IMG/VR virus record: IMGVR_UViG_3300025099_000054
Coordinates: 1-39,016 of that record
DNA from: a virus
Direction: 5' to 3' (one strand)
Length of the DNA: 39,016 bases
Part shown: piece by piece, positions 23,068-33,448 of the stretch
How the letters are laid out: each line of letters begins with the position of its first letter
Numbering within the stretch: position 1 is the first letter of the stretch
Notes under the pieces: generated by a model
What the model was told of the DNA's origin: nothing
Seen by the model: only the letters and a program-made list of their open reading frames with translations
Database searches by the model: none
Program-made: the position numbers and the translations under genes

Positions 23068-26000
23068 TTATAATACATCAAGTTTAGATTCACCAGTTTC
23101 TTTTGTTACTAATGTAGTTGGTGAAGTTAGTACTACCGTGACAGGATCCAACTTGTCAAGGGTTGTTTTCTTAGTCTGCTGTGAACCTTGATATACTAAT
23201 CTAAACATCTGATTGTCTTGATATAAACTTTGTTTGTCACTTCTTACAAATGAAGATGAATAAAAATTATCTAATGAAGCACTTGCCTGTGTGGTATAGA
23301 AAAATCTTCTTTCAAAATTATGTTCTGATATTCTTGAACCACTTATATTTGGTTGTAGTACTTCTCTAAATATATATTCAGGTCCTCCAATAGTAATGAT
23401 AAAATCACCATACTTTTCTTTTCCACCACCCCATCCACTAAGTGATGATGAAAGTATATAAGTTGCAGGTGTTCTAAATATATCTTCTGATATTGAAGAA
23501 GTAAAAGTCAAATACTGACCGCCTGATGCAGATGGTGCTGTAGAAAGGGAACCAGTGTAAGTTAGATACTGACCACTCTGTGAAAACTGAGCCATTACAT
23601 CAATGGATTGTGTCAAAGGTAGTATTGAACCAGTAACAACTCTACCGAATCCTGCATCTAAATTACCTCTTACATTGACCACATCAAAATCAGGTGGTGC
23701 ACCGATTACTTCTTTTCGTCTTTCTAATAAGTTTGGTTCTATTAATAAACCTACATTAGCTCTTGCCTTTGCAGGAATCATTTTCCTTATTTGGTCAAAT
23801 ACACTTGTATCGTAAAATCTTATCAATCTCATATAATCCCAAAAATTATTTGGGGCGTTATATTTTTGCCAGTAAGTCGTTGCTACATCATCAAGTCTTC
23901 TATATCTTCTCTTATATTTGTCTCTTGGGTCTCCTATATATTGGTCATAATCTAAATCTGCAACACTCAATATAATATCTTCATTAATTGAATCAGTAGG
24001 ACTAAAGTAAACTCCAAGTTTATTACTATCCAATGGTGCTAAATCATATGCACTTAGTTCAGACCTTTCATCTACGGCCAAATTACCAAGTAATTTACTA
24101 TCTTCTATTCTTACTTTATTTTCTACACGAACATTAGGACCCAAGTTCGGAACTTTTGCCTTTTGTTGGTCTACTAACTTTCTAAAATGTGGACGATTAC
24201 CACTTGAATATCCATTAGCAGTTCCCTCTGCTGTATAAGATTGGTCTGCACTTGTATCACGAATACTCGTTGATGAATCTAAATTTTTATCATCATCGAA
24301 ACTATATCTTAATACCAAATCGGTATATGATGCAGATGGATGGTTTCCATCAAATGCTTTTGGTGCTTGAACATGATTGTCAAACGAACCACTATTAAGT
24401 GCAGTATTCCAATAACGAAATTCCATAATACTACCACTAAGTTGATTACCAAAATCATTACTTGGTTTACCACCTATATAAGCAGTTTCATTTCCAACAA
24501 ATGCTGAATTGTTACTTGAAGTAGATGTACTACCACTTGAAAATGACTTATAAATAATTCTTGATAGTCCTGAATCGTAACGACCAACATATAATGAGTA
24601 TAATATATTTTGTGATGTGGTATCGGCTGTCAATTGTCCAGTCGAACTACCACTATGATGAAATCCACTATTTCCTACACTTGCACTCATTCTTGTTAAC
24701 ATTACATTATAAAATTCACCATCATATATTGGTAATGAATTTGAAGACAATGTAAAATCAGGATTAGCACCACCTTCTAAAAAGAATTGAACAGTTCCAT
24801 AATTGTCAGCTGAACCATTATCAACTAATCGTAATGCTATATCAGTACCAGCTTGCCATAAGGTTTGATTACTACCACTAGCCGCCCTAAATCTCATCTC
24901 AATGGTATCAGGTTTTCTTCCACTATTGGTATCGTTTGCCCAAGTAGTTTCTATGTATTGACCAGCCTTAAACTCTGCGGCTTTTGTAAATTTTCTCGTA
25001 ATTTGAAAAGATGGTTTATTCCTATTTGGATTGGGTCCTCCATACTCTCTCACTCTCAATATACTACTTGGTATTCCGTAACAATTTATTAAACCTTTGA
25101 TTGACCTAATAGTACCACGAGTTTTTAAGAAGAAAGGCATGTTGTTTAAAATTCTTTTCCAAATTTCTCTCGATATATCTTTCTGAGGAGTTACTGACTG
25201 AACAGAATATTCTGAACTCGAACCAGTAACATCGGCACCAATTAAATAGTTTGGTAAACTCACGAGGTCTTGACCATCGTTTAGATAAAATCCAAAAGAC
25301 CTTCCCACTTGAAAAATTAAGTCTCTTGATAATCCAACATCTAATCCATCCCTTCTATCATGTACCGCGGGAATTTGGTTTATATATGACCATATACCAT
25401 CAAAATGTTCACCAGTCATATTAATAAATGTTGTAAAGGCATCATTTCTTTCATCATCTTTTATGTGGTTTGGTATATTTTCTAATAGTCTATCACGATT
25501 TTCTCTATCATAGTTAGAACTACTTATAATCTGACCACTATACCAATCTACAGCAACAGATTCAGTAACTGCATATAAAACATATGGACTAAGTGATGTA
25601 CCATCTCCACTTTTCTTAGGCCATGTATTATCGTGAAATTCACCAAGTGAACCACTCGAATAACTCGAAGATTCGAAATACATATATTTTTCAAAGGTAG
25701 TAAAATTATTTTTAATCTCACGGACATTATCTTGTAATGATTGAGTGAAAGTTGCAGTTTCTTGACCCAATACACCACTCAAAGAATCACTTTGACTTGT
25801 AAAAAGTTCTATCTTATCTAACTTATATTTAAAGTTAACTAATCTATCTTCAACAGAACTGAATTTTGCAAAGTTTTTAAATTGGGAATAATCTATACCA
25901 TCCAATTCAATACTTTCATTGAAACTACCACTAATAACTTTATCCTCAATAATTTCTTGGATAGTTTTATTTGATGTTACTATTTCATTATAAGTTTTAT

Positions 26001-27129
26001 AATTTGATTCATTTTGATTTAATGCACCATCGGAATGTAAACCAGCATCCCATTTAGGATTTCTTAAAACAACATCTTCTATTTCTTCATCTGTAAAATC
26101 TACTAACTCTACGGTTTCCAATACAGGAGATGACATCTGTTTACAAACATAAACTAAATCATCTTTTGTTATATTATCGGGTAAAGGTTCATATAGTTTG
26201 TAATTAATAGCATAAGGAAAATTGATGTATTTTTCTCTGTCTTCTTTTTGATTTATAATTAAAGAACTACCATTCTCTCCATGTTTCATGTATGTATATA
26301 AATCTTGTCTTACAGGAGTATCAACATACCAAGTATCAAATTTTGTTTGTAAATTAACTTGAGTAGGACCTATATGTTCAACCTCAGTTGCACCATCACT
26401 CCAAGTTTTATCTGTACTAATCGAATCTGGATTGTGTACATCAGTTATGGTTGCAACATAACTTTCATAAATAGGAACTTCTCGTTCTTGGTCTGTTGGT
26501 AAAAATTTTGTTTCTTGATTACCAAAATTTACCCATGTTCCTGGTGGGTCTTTCCATACATATAATTCACCATTTATTATTGCCTGTTGTCCTACAAAAT
26601 CTGCAGGTTGTGGTAAATCATCTACACTATCAAGTTGAAGAGGCCCTACAGGATCTAAACCAGTATCAGGTGGACTTTCTTCTAACCTATTAAATTGTAT
26701 TTGGAGACCATTTATAGCATCTCGCAACTCATCCTCAGGTAAATCACTTAATCTTGCTGCACTTGCTGGTGGTGGATTATTTAATTGTGAATTTAAATCA
26801 TCGAGTTGACCTTGTAAATCGGCCATCTTTTCAGCCGAACTTGGTCTATTTTTTTGTAGGGTTATACCAAAGGGTGGGGTTCCTACTACTGCACTAAATA
26901 GAGCTCCTGCTGCTAGTTTTGATAAATCATCCAATAGTAAGTCTGCAAATAAATCTCCCAATCCATCAAACTTACCTAAACCTTCTGGCTTTTCTGTTTT
27001 CTTCCTACCTGAACCACCAGAACCTTCACCACTACCACCACTTGGGTCGGTTCCACTTCCACATGCACCCATTTTCGGTATTGTTGTTTGGTGATTGCCA
27101 CCCCAATATATAATTCGTTTATTCTTCAT
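23068..27129 (-). CDS. Large tail/baseplate protein with a LamG-type carbohydrate-binding domain
   Basis: The 1353-residue protein begins with a Gly-rich stretch (GACGSGTDPSGGSGEGSGGS) and a hydrophobic helix region. Long mixed domains follow. A concanavalin/LamG-like beta-sandwich from about 740 to 960 shows YIETTWAND, TIEMRFRAASGSNQTLWQAG, GEFYNVMLTRMSAS, ETAYIGGKPSNDFGNQLSGS and IMEFRYWNTAL. The final third is again structural (YWQKYNAPNNFWDYMRLIRF). Its start overlaps the upstream gene's stop (TAATG). LamG domains on tail proteins usually bind surface sugars, so it may help adsorption. No T4 homologue is obvious. Confidence 0.75.
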   Translation of the reverse strand: MKNKRIIYWGGNHQTTIPKMGACGSGTDPSGGSGEGSGGSGRKKTEKPEGLGKFDGLGDLFADLLLDDLSKLAAGALFSAVVGTPPFGITLQKNRPSSAEKMADLQGQLDDLNSQLNNPPPASAARLSDLPEDELRDAINGLQIQFNRLEESPPDTGLDPVGPLQLDSVDDLPQPADFVGQQAIINGELYVWKDPPGTWVNFGNQETKFLPTDQEREVPIYESYVATITDVHNPDSISTDKTWSDGATEVEHIGPTQVNLQTKFDTWYVDTPVRQDLYTYMKHGENGSSLIINQKEDREKYINFPYAINYKLYEPLPDNITKDDLVYVCKQMSSPVLETVELVDFTDEEIEDVVLRNPKWDAGLHSDGALNQNESNYKTYNEIVTSNKTIQEIIEDKVISGSFNESIELDGIDYSQFKNFAKFSSVEDRLVNFKYKLDKIELFTSQSDSLSGVLGQETATFTQSLQDNVREIKNNFTTFEKYMYFESSSYSSGSLGEFHDNTWPKKSGDGTSLSPYVLYAVTESVAVDWYSGQIISSSNYDRENRDRLLENIPNHIKDDERNDAFTTFINMTGEHFDGIWSYINQIPAVHDRRDGLDVGLSRDLIFQVGRSFGFYLNDGQDLVSLPNYLIGADVTGSSSEYSVQSVTPQKDISREIWKRILNNMPFFLKTRGTIRSIKGLINCYGIPSSILRVREYGGPNPNRNKPSFQITRKFTKAAEFKAGQYIETTWANDTNSGRKPDTIEMRFRAASGSNQTLWQAGTDIALRLVDNGSADNYGTVQFFLEGGANPDFTLSSNSLPIYDGEFYNVMLTRMSASVGNSGFHHSGSSTGQLTADTTSQNILYSLYVGRYDSGLSRIIYKSFSSGSTSTSSNNSAFVGNETAYIGGKPSNDFGNQLSGSIMEFRYWNTALNSGSFDNHVQAPKAFDGNHPSASYTDLVLRYSFDDDKNLDSSTSIRDTSADQSYTAEGTANGYSSGNRPHFRKLVDQQKAKVPNLGPNVRVENKVRIEDSKLLGNLAVDERSELSAYDLAPLDSNKLGVYFSPTDSINEDIILSVADLDYDQYIGDPRDKYKRRYRRLDDVATTYWQKYNAPNNFWDYMRLIRFYDTSVFDQIRKMIPAKARANVGLLIEPNLLERRKEVIGAPPDFDVVNVRGNLDAGFGRVVTGSILPLTQSIDVMAQFSQSGQYLTYTGSLSTAPSASGGQYLTFTSSISEDIFRTPATYILSSSLSGWGGGKEKYGDFIITIGGPEYIFREVLQPNISGSRISEHNFERRFFYTTQASASLDNFYSSSFVRSDKQSLYQDNQMFRLVYQGSQQTKKTTLDKLDPVTVVLTSPTTLVTKETGESKLDVL

Positions 27130-29258
27130 TAGAAATCCGATTGGACTTTGACATAAAAATTTCTATTACCATTTACAAATACTTGTTGGGCTTCATCGGC
27201 ATCAGGTTGAGGGGAAAATGATGGTTGCGTAAAATCAGGATCATCAAAGAATCCAACAAAGATGTTGACTCCATCTGCACCCATTGGTTTAGCCTTAATA
27301 TTTATGTTTTGAGAAGTGACAAAATTCTGTTGAAGAAATACCGCATCATTTGTGTTTTCGTATCCAGTCGGCTGTGGATTACCAAATTTAACAAAACTAC
27401 CTGCCGTTCGTTCACTCAAAGGTCCAGTTGTTACAATAGGACTATTGAATAGTTTAATTGTGAATGCAGTACCATCACTATTGGAATCATCACCACTATC
27501 ATCATCTTCTGTTTCATCATCTGATGTTTCTTCTACTTCCTCCATAGGCCAAAAACCTAAAAATACTGGTTCTCCCATATCCTCAGTAGGCAATTGTTCT
27601 GTGGTGGAAGGTCCTTGAGTAAAACTTAAGGCGTTTAAATCAGGCCCTATTGGAAGGGAGTTTATCGTACTTCCTTCTAATTCAATATCAGTTGGTATGT
27701 ATGAACCAGGTATTGGTGCTCCTTCTACATTTACTTTTTGTTGAATATTTAAAGCATCTCTTAGTATTTGTAAATTTTCTCCATTTGTTATCCATCTTCG
27801 ATATCCATTTTGAACAAACCACCTTGTGTTTGTGGTTGATTGGCCTCCACTCAAGTTTGTGATTGGCGTTCCACCATCACCTTCCCATTTTATAATTCTA
27901 CCATCCAACTGACTTTCTCCAGCCTCTGTTGTAGTATCGGTTTCATCGGTTGATGTTGATTCTCCAAGTTCCACAAAATCTAATACCCTACCACTTGGTG
28001 TTCTTATTTCGGTAACCTCATCTTGAAAGTTAGGTGTCATCACATAAACAGTTGGAGCATATGAACCTTCCGTGTCGTAGTTATGTGATGCGGTTGAATC
28101 CTTTGATGCTTCTTTTACATGACCACATCCAAATTCCCAATAGAATTGTACCCCATTTGTATTTGGGTCGAATTCTTCTCCATCTTTAGTATACATTGTG
28201 AAGTTAACTTGTTTAGTATCAGGTACATTAACTACTTGAATATATAATTCAGGTATTCCATCTTCTGCACTATACTCTGAATTTTCTTGTGTATCAGGTC
28301 TTGTTTCATATCCAACTACATATGCCTTTTTAATAGTTATGGTGGAACCAATCATAAAATCCTTAAAACCTTCATCTTCCACTTCTCGTCTGACATTAAA
28401 CTCTAATCTTGAACTATCGGGTCCTGTCCAACTTATCTGACCACCACCATCTTGGGTTGGTAAATTTCTATTTGGTTCATTTTGACCAAACAAGTTCCAA
28501 TGTAACTTTCCAAAATCTGACTTCTTAGTCACATTATCTTCAAATTGTAATCTTGGTCTCCACCATTTTGACAAACCATCATCAGGATTATCCCTTATCG
28601 TTCTCCAAGCATTTAATAAACCACCATCTCCATCTATATATTCAGTCCAAGCAGTTTCAGGTATGTATCTTCTTGGTTCTATTAATTCTCTAAATTCTTT
28701 TATATAATTTGAATTGCTTATTAACTGAGGAACTATTCTAACTTCTGTTCGTGATGGTGATATTTCATCTATTTTAAACTTCCATTCTTTAATATCAAGT
28801 GGTTGTGCATCTTGACCATTAGCAGGTGGGTTCTCACCTACGAATGCATTACCTTCACTATCGGTGTGAAATTGTCCCATTGGTACACCTGTTAAGGCGG
28901 GATTACCACTATGAATTATATTTGGTTGGCCACTTACAGTTTTTGTCAATACTATATCATCACCACCAGCTACTTTTCTAACAAAATGATAACGAACCTG
29001 AAATTCACCACGATTGTAATCTCTATCTCTTAAATCTTGACCGATATTAAGAATTATTGTATCATCTTCGAAAGTAGTATGAATAGAATTAAATTTTTCT
29101 AAAAAATTTCCATCAGTATCCAATAGGTGAACTTCAACATAATCATCTGTTGATTGACCAAATGGTGGATTCAAATATCCACTAGCACCCAATACTTCTT
29201 TAGATTCTTTTTTTAATTCTCTATAGTCGTTATCGTTTAGTGGTGTGTTTATTCTCAT
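27129..29258 (-). CDS. Baseplate/tail protein with a PKD-like Ig domain
   Basis: A 709-residue protein starts MRINTPLNDNDYRELKKESK. A PKD-type domain lies at roughly 360-410: VQFYWEFGCGHVKEASKDST followed by HNYDTEGSYAPTVYVMTP, with the usual W-x-F-G and Y-x-x-x-G-x-Y elements. Acidic, Ser-rich linkers follow (EETSDDETEDDDSGDDSNSD). Its C-terminus (FVNGNRNFYVKVQSDF) resembles the strand endings of other tail genes here. It overlaps the upstream gene by 4 nt and the downstream one by 1 nt. A baseplate spacer or adhesion role is inferred. Confidence 0.7.
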   Translation of the reverse strand: MRINTPLNDNDYRELKKESKEVLGASGYLNPPFGQSTDDYVEVHLLDTDGNFLEKFNSIHTTFEDDTIILNIGQDLRDRDYNRGEFQVRYHFVRKVAGGDDIVLTKTVSGQPNIIHSGNPALTGVPMGQFHTDSEGNAFVGENPPANGQDAQPLDIKEWKFKIDEISPSRTEVRIVPQLISNSNYIKEFRELIEPRRYIPETAWTEYIDGDGGLLNAWRTIRDNPDDGLSKWWRPRLQFEDNVTKKSDFGKLHWNLFGQNEPNRNLPTQDGGGQISWTGPDSSRLEFNVRREVEDEGFKDFMIGSTITIKKAYVVGYETRPDTQENSEYSAEDGIPELYIQVVNVPDTKQVNFTMYTKDGEEFDPNTNGVQFYWEFGCGHVKEASKDSTASHNYDTEGSYAPTVYVMTPNFQDEVTEIRTPSGRVLDFVELGESTSTDETDTTTEAGESQLDGRIIKWEGDGGTPITNLSGGQSTTNTRWFVQNGYRRWITNGENLQILRDALNIQQKVNVEGAPIPGSYIPTDIELEGSTINSLPIGPDLNALSFTQGPSTTEQLPTEDMGEPVFLGFWPMEEVEETSDDETEDDDSGDDSNSDGTAFTIKLFNSPIVTTGPLSERTAGSFVKFGNPQPTGYENTNDAVFLQQNFVTSQNINIKAKPMGADGVNIFVGFFDDPDFTQPSFSPQPDADEAQQVFVNGNRNFYVKVQSDF

Positions 29259-29584
29259 AATTCTTCAAATTCTCGATTAAGTATATCATTCCATACTGGG
29301 TCGGTAGAATAGACAGTTGTTTTTTTAGAAATTTTAATTAGTTGGTCTTCTTCTTCTAAGTTTTTCCCTTCCTCAAATGGGTCTTCAACTGCTATAAAAA
29401 CACCAGCATCATTTCTTAAAGGCGGTGTTGCTTCGTTGATAATTATTTGGTCGTTTTCAGTAACCACTACACCACCACTTAACTTCCGTCTCTGTTCTAA
29501 TTCATTAAGATATGTTTGTCTATCTTGTTCTTTTAACTTTTGATAGAATTCACTTTTCAGTAGTTCTTCTTTTGTTAAAGGCAT
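29255..29584 (-). CDS. Small baseplate-operon protein of unknown function
   Basis: A 109-residue acidic protein has a helical N-terminus (KEELLKSEFYQKLKEQDRQT) and a polar remainder (VVVTENDQIIINEATPPL). Its ATG overlaps the ferredoxin stop as TGATG, and its 3' end overlaps the next structural gene by 4 nt, so it is translated with the ferredoxin. No domain is recognised. It could be a chaperone or a minor baseplate subunit. Confidence 0.55.
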   Translation of the reverse strand: MPLTKEELLKSEFYQKLKEQDRQTYLNELEQRRKLSGGVVVTENDQIIINEATPPLRNDAGVFIAVEDPFEEGKNLEEEDQLIKISKKTTVYSTDPVWNDILNREFEEL

Positions 29585-29886
29585 CAGTTCATCTCCAAAC
29601 CAAAAAATTCATAATTCTTTTTAATATATTCATTCCATTCTGATGGGACTTCACTTTCTTCAAAGATTGCTTCTACTGGACATTCAGGTTCACAGGCTCC
29701 ACAATCAATACATTCATCAGGATTTATGTAAAGTGAATCTCCTTCTTTGGGAACAAACCCATCCACTTTTGCTTCTTCACCGCTTCCCTCAACATCGTAA
29801 GGACCGTGGATACAATCTACTGGACATACATCCACACAAGCTGTATCACAAGTTCCAACACAAGGTTCAGCTATAATATATGGCAT
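29584..29886 (-). CDS. Bacterial 7Fe/8Fe-type ferredoxin
   Basis: The 100-residue protein is a dicluster ferredoxin. The N-terminal cluster region is [20 protein letters not shown] with Cys 9, 13, 17, 21 and 25. The C-terminal one is [17 protein letters not shown] with Cys 59, 62, 65 and 69. Spacing C9-x7-C17-x3-C21 and the ending [11 protein letters not shown] match the [3Fe-4S][4Fe-4S] ferredoxins of Thermus and Bacillus type; Cys13 is an extra cysteine. The ~20-residue insert between clusters is common in free-living bacteria. Such proteins carry electrons to cytoplasmic reductases. Here the gene lies within baseplate genes and is coupled by TGATG to the next one. A metabolic gene carried by the phage, or a virion Fe-S component, are the two readings. 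Confidence 0.92.
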   Translation of the reverse strand: MPYIIAEPCVGTCDTACVDVCPVDCIHGPYDVEGSGEEAKVDGFVPKEGDSLYINPDECIDCGACEPECPVEAIFEESEVPSEWNEYIKKNYEFFGLEMN

Positions 29887-29896
29887 TTTAACTCCT

Positions 29897-31015
29897 TTAT
29901 TTTACTACTTTGAATGATGGTAGGTAATTGAAATACTGTATTGTCTCATCTACAGTACCACTACCACTTATAATTTTATAATCTACACGATAAAATCTAT
30001 CAGCTAACAATGGTTTTAGGTGTAGATTAAAATAATTACCAGTAGAATCACAACTAACTTTTGAACCACTACCATATGGTATGATAATATCATCTGTAAA
30101 AACATCAACCACTTGATAAAATGTACTACCACTCGGTAACATTTTTGCAGTGTTGTAACCAGTTGAATATCCAGCTGTAGCTGAAAAAGTTTTTTCAGGA
30201 TACAATGGTCTACCATTGACTCGGAACTTTACTTTTGAATCTTCTTTGTATTGGTCTCTTAAACTTCTTGGATATAATTTAACATCTTCAAGTTCCGTTG
30301 AAGTCAAATATTCTAATGAACCAGTAACCCATTTAGAATCATCCCAAACTACTTCTAATTTAGGTTGGTAAACCGTATGGGTTTCTCTACTAAAAAATGA
30401 AAAGTTACCAAGTGCTTTAGATGTACCCTCATCAAGTGTGGTATCAAGATTACCTATACTTCCACTTCTTTTAACCATAAAACCATCATTCTCTATGTTT
30501 CCATGTAACCACTGCCAAACAATGTTAGAAACATCCATACGAACATCGGCTGCTTGGTTAGAGAAAGATTGTGAAGCTTCGTATTGATTGTACCAAGTAC
30601 CACCCGAACCAGTCATAGAACCTGTCCACATGGTTTTCACATCATTGTTATCACGGAAATTATAACTGGCACCATCTGAAATTATTGGGAAACTATCTTC
30701 CCTACCAAATCCATTGTCCCAAGATTGACTTACTGGATATGCATATAAATTTTGATTAACATTTAAACCATTAGAATTTGCATCATATAAATTTAAATAA
30801 AATTTTGTGTACGAACTTGAAGGTATTAATCCACTTGATACAGAAGATGAAATATAAGTTGTATCAAATTTTATCAACACTCGACTTATACCTTGTACAA
30901 CACCAGCTGCACTTACATCCTTTACTACTTCTATTATCTCATCTATACCTGTGTTCTGACTTCCACTACGAGAATATAGTGTTGTGTCTTTTTCAGCGTA
31001 TTCAAAATAATGCAT
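29897..31015 (-). CDS. Baseplate-associated protein with DNRLRE-like N-terminal domain
   Basis: A 372-residue protein opens [20 protein letters not shown] and continues to [14 protein letters not shown]. The pattern (a polar repeat with Asn-x-Gly, then R-x-L-I-x-F-D) is like DNRLRE-type beta domains on surface proteins. Later strands ([36 protein letters not shown]) are also beta-rich. AGGAG precedes the ATG, 10 nt downstream of the gp6-like stop. It likely sits at the baseplate periphery. Domain naming is approximate. Confidence 0.6.
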   Translation of the reverse strand: MHYFEYAEKDTTLYSRSGSQNTGIDEIIEVVKDVSAAGVVQGISRVLIKFDTTYISSSVSSGLIPSSSYTKFYLNLYDANSNGLNVNQNLYAYPVSQSWDNGFGREDSFPIISDGASYNFRDNNDVKTMWTGSMTGSGGTWYNQYEASQSFSNQAADVRMDVSNIVWQWLHGNIENDGFMVKRSGSIGNLDTTLDEGTSKALGNFSFFSRETHTVYQPKLEVVWDDSKWVTGSLEYLTSTELEDVKLYPRSLRDQYKEDSKVKFRVNGRPLYPEKTFSATAGYSTGYNTAKMLPSGSTFYQVVDVFTDDIIIPYGSGSKVSCDSTGNYFNLHLKPLLADRFYRVDYKIISGSGTVDETIQYFNYLPSFKVVK

Positions 31016-31025
31016 CTATGGTCTC

Positions 31026-33011
31026 CTACAATTTATTCCCAATTGAATCACCAATTGACCGTGCCTCCACATCAATATTTGGGTATTTCAATTCGAATAT
31101 ACTTGGGTCAAGTGATGGATAAACTATACCATCTTTGGTTGCGTAATTTATATCGTAAATATTACCTGAGTAACCATCTGCAGTACTGAACTTGTTAGTA
31201 ATCAACACTGGTACATTTTTAGGATTATCAACCGTAGGTGGAACTATCGCACCTACACCTTCAACGATAGATAATTCATATGCCAACTCTTGTAAGACAA
31301 TTGGTTGGTTAACTTGCCACCTATCTATTTGGAAAAAATCTTTCACCTTTTGTATAACTTGTAATGATACTTGGTCTTTATTGAATCCAGTACGACATAT
31401 AAAATTTACTTTTAATCCAATATTAATAATATATGCATCTTTTATATTGACCGCGTCCGTCATTAATCTATATTGTGAAAGATATGTTTTTAAATTTTCT
31501 TTTACTGCTAAATTTAAAGTAGTTAATTTTTTACCAGCTGTATATCCAAGAGTGTATAAATTAAGTGCGTTTGGATTAGGTAATCTATTAGAAGAACCAG
31601 CATCTTGTGACTTAAGTTGGTCAAGGTTTCTTTCATCCATAAAAAGATTAGACTTGACTTCTTTTTGCATTGTTGGTATATTCAATTGTTCATCTTGAAC
31701 AATGTATGCCTTTGCTATAGCTCCAAATTTAGGTGGTAACGCATATACCCTTGTTATGTAATCCTCACGAGTCACACTCCTACCTTGAGCTTGAAAATAA
31801 GCTAAAGCATTTTCTTTTAGTTCTTCTGTTGTTTCTGCACCTTTACCACCATTAGCTGGAAATGGATTTGTTACTGCTACAGAATCTTTAACTGTTGCAA
31901 CCAATCCAGCATTTAAACTTGTTTCATCTAATGTTAATGATATTTCTGATAAATTAGAAATACTATCTTGGGTAGCGTTGTCACCCAATCCACCACCATG
32001 AGAATATTTGATTGTAAGTATTGTGTTTGATGGTGATTGACCATATGCTTCTGTTTTCAAAAAATTAGTTGGGTCGAAGTATGTATCTAAATATGTTGGA
32101 CTACCAGGTAGTGTTGAACCTACATTACTTGGATTTGGTACTATTTCTTCATCAAACGAATCACTTACACCTGCTCCAAATCTTAATTCAGTTCTACCAT
32201 CAGCCCTTATAAAAGTTTTAAATCGTCTTGGAGTTTTTAGAAGTTTTAAAAGATATGGTGCCTCATCACTATATTGTGATAGTTCAGGATCATTAGCTGC
32301 AGTATTTTGTACAGAATCAAATATCGTGTCTTGTGCTAAAAATGGAACCTCTTTCCAAGTATTACCATCACTATCTGTACAAGATATTATTTCTAATACA
32401 TTCTCACTTCCTAATATAATCCTTTGATATTTTTTAGCACTTCCAAAACTAAATTGTTCTTCGGTAATCGTTCCACTTACAACACCTACCGTTTTCTTTA
32501 GTAGATAAAAAGTTGGGGCTGTTCCTGATGTTTCATAAATACTTACCGTAGTTGGGTCAAAAGAACTTGAGTAAGAAAAGTTGACATTTTCTCTTATCCT
32601 AAATGTAGTCGTACCAGTAGAAGCCAATGTTCCTTCATTAACTTGTAGTGCATAATTGTAATTAGGTCTCACATTAACACCCGTACCAACTGCTGGTACT
32701 ATTTGAAATATATCAAGGTTGGTAAATGATGGAGACGACAACTTAGGTTTATATCCAAATGATTGTGCCATTTCAAATAAAGTTTTTGTGTCTTCTGCAT
32801 AAGCTAATAATTGTTCTTTGAATTGTGAATCTACATAGTATGACAAAACATCACCAACATAGGATGCCATTTCAATAAACATCATACCAGGTGATGCTTC
32901 ATTAAAATCATTATATGTGTTTGGATAGTATTGTTTTGCAAACTCGATTAAATCAGAACGAAATCCTGAAAAATCTTTGTTTAAATATCTTACTTCTTTT
33001 TGTGCTGGCAT
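31026..33011 (-). CDS. Baseplate wedge protein, T4 gp6-like (Baseplate_J fold)
   Basis: The 661-residue protein begins with the conserved block of marine T4-like gp6 proteins: YLNKDFSGFRSDLIEFAKQY, NDFNEASPGMMFIEMASYVG and DVLSYYVDSQFKE. A later GAETTEELKENALAYFQAQG and REDYITRVYALPPKFG are the usual Baseplate_J region features. T4 gp6 is 660 residues, so length matches. Gp6 forms the inner ring of wedge dimers that switches on contraction. It follows the gp25-like gene by 10 nt, as in other phages of this class. Confidence 0.9.
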   Translation of the reverse strand: MPAQKEVRYLNKDFSGFRSDLIEFAKQYYPNTYNDFNEASPGMMFIEMASYVGDVLSYYVDSQFKEQLLAYAEDTKTLFEMAQSFGYKPKLSSPSFTNLDIFQIVPAVGTGVNVRPNYNYALQVNEGTLASTGTTTFRIRENVNFSYSSSFDPTTVSIYETSGTAPTFYLLKKTVGVVSGTITEEQFSFGSAKKYQRIILGSENVLEIISCTDSDGNTWKEVPFLAQDTIFDSVQNTAANDPELSQYSDEAPYLLKLLKTPRRFKTFIRADGRTELRFGAGVSDSFDEEIVPNPSNVGSTLPGSPTYLDTYFDPTNFLKTEAYGQSPSNTILTIKYSHGGGLGDNATQDSISNLSEISLTLDETSLNAGLVATVKDSVAVTNPFPANGGKGAETTEELKENALAYFQAQGRSVTREDYITRVYALPPKFGAIAKAYIVQDEQLNIPTMQKEVKSNLFMDERNLDQLKSQDAGSSNRLPNPNALNLYTLGYTAGKKLTTLNLAVKENLKTYLSQYRLMTDAVNIKDAYIINIGLKVNFICRTGFNKDQVSLQVIQKVKDFFQIDRWQVNQPIVLQELAYELSIVEGVGAIVPPTVDNPKNVPVLITNKFSTADGYSGNIYDINYATKDGIVYPSLDPSIFELKYPNIDVEARSIGDSIGNKL

Positions 33012-33021
33012 CTATGTTCTC

Positions 33022-33438
33022 CTATTCACCTACAAGAAAATTCAGAGTTATCACTTCGTGTACTGTTGGTTGTATTGCTAAAGCAAATTCAATAAGTATG
33101 TTTAATTGGTGTGGTTCGGCTTCATCCCTTTCCACACTTATATTATTTATAGTAACATGAGGTAACCAAAAGGCTATCGACTCTTCTATTTCAGACCTAA
33201 CAGATTCTAACAAATCATCACTCATCGGTTCGAATAAAACTTGTAATAATCCACATCCAAACTCAGGTTGTCCAACCCTCTCACCTTTATTTGTCAAGAG
33301 TAAATTTCTAATATTACTACTTGTCTGTGTGAGTGTTGTAGATGTACCAGGAAAAAAACCTGAACCATTTATGTGATCCATTGGTAAAGATATACCAATT
33401 TTCACATCAGGGTTTAAGTCTTTTTCTAATACTGACAA
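33022..33438 (-). CDS. Baseplate wedge protein, gp25/GpW family
   Basis: The 138-residue product starts at a TTG preceded by AGGAG. It has the gp25 core: NIRNLLLTNKGERVGQPEFG, CGLLQVLFEPMSDDLLESVR, then an acidic helix and HVTINNISVERDEAEPH with a final strand VITLNFLVGE. Gp25-type proteins bind gp6 and the sheath-initiating end of the wedge. Length is close to T4 gp25 (132). The adjacent gp6-like gene supports the call. The TTG start is unusual but is the only one with a proper ribosome site. Confidence 0.92.
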   Translation of the reverse strand: MSVLEKDLNPDVKIGISLPMDHINGSGFFPGTSTTLTQTSSNIRNLLLTNKGERVGQPEFGCGLLQVLFEPMSDDLLESVRSEIEESIAFWLPHVTINNISVERDEAEPHQLNILIEFALAIQPTVHEVITLNFLVGE

Positions 33439-33448
33439 CTAATTTCTC

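Noticed and set aside
31192-31698. Plus-strand 168-residue open frame
   Set aside because: It lies wholly antisense to the gp6-like baseplate gene, has no ribosome site and no recognisable domain.
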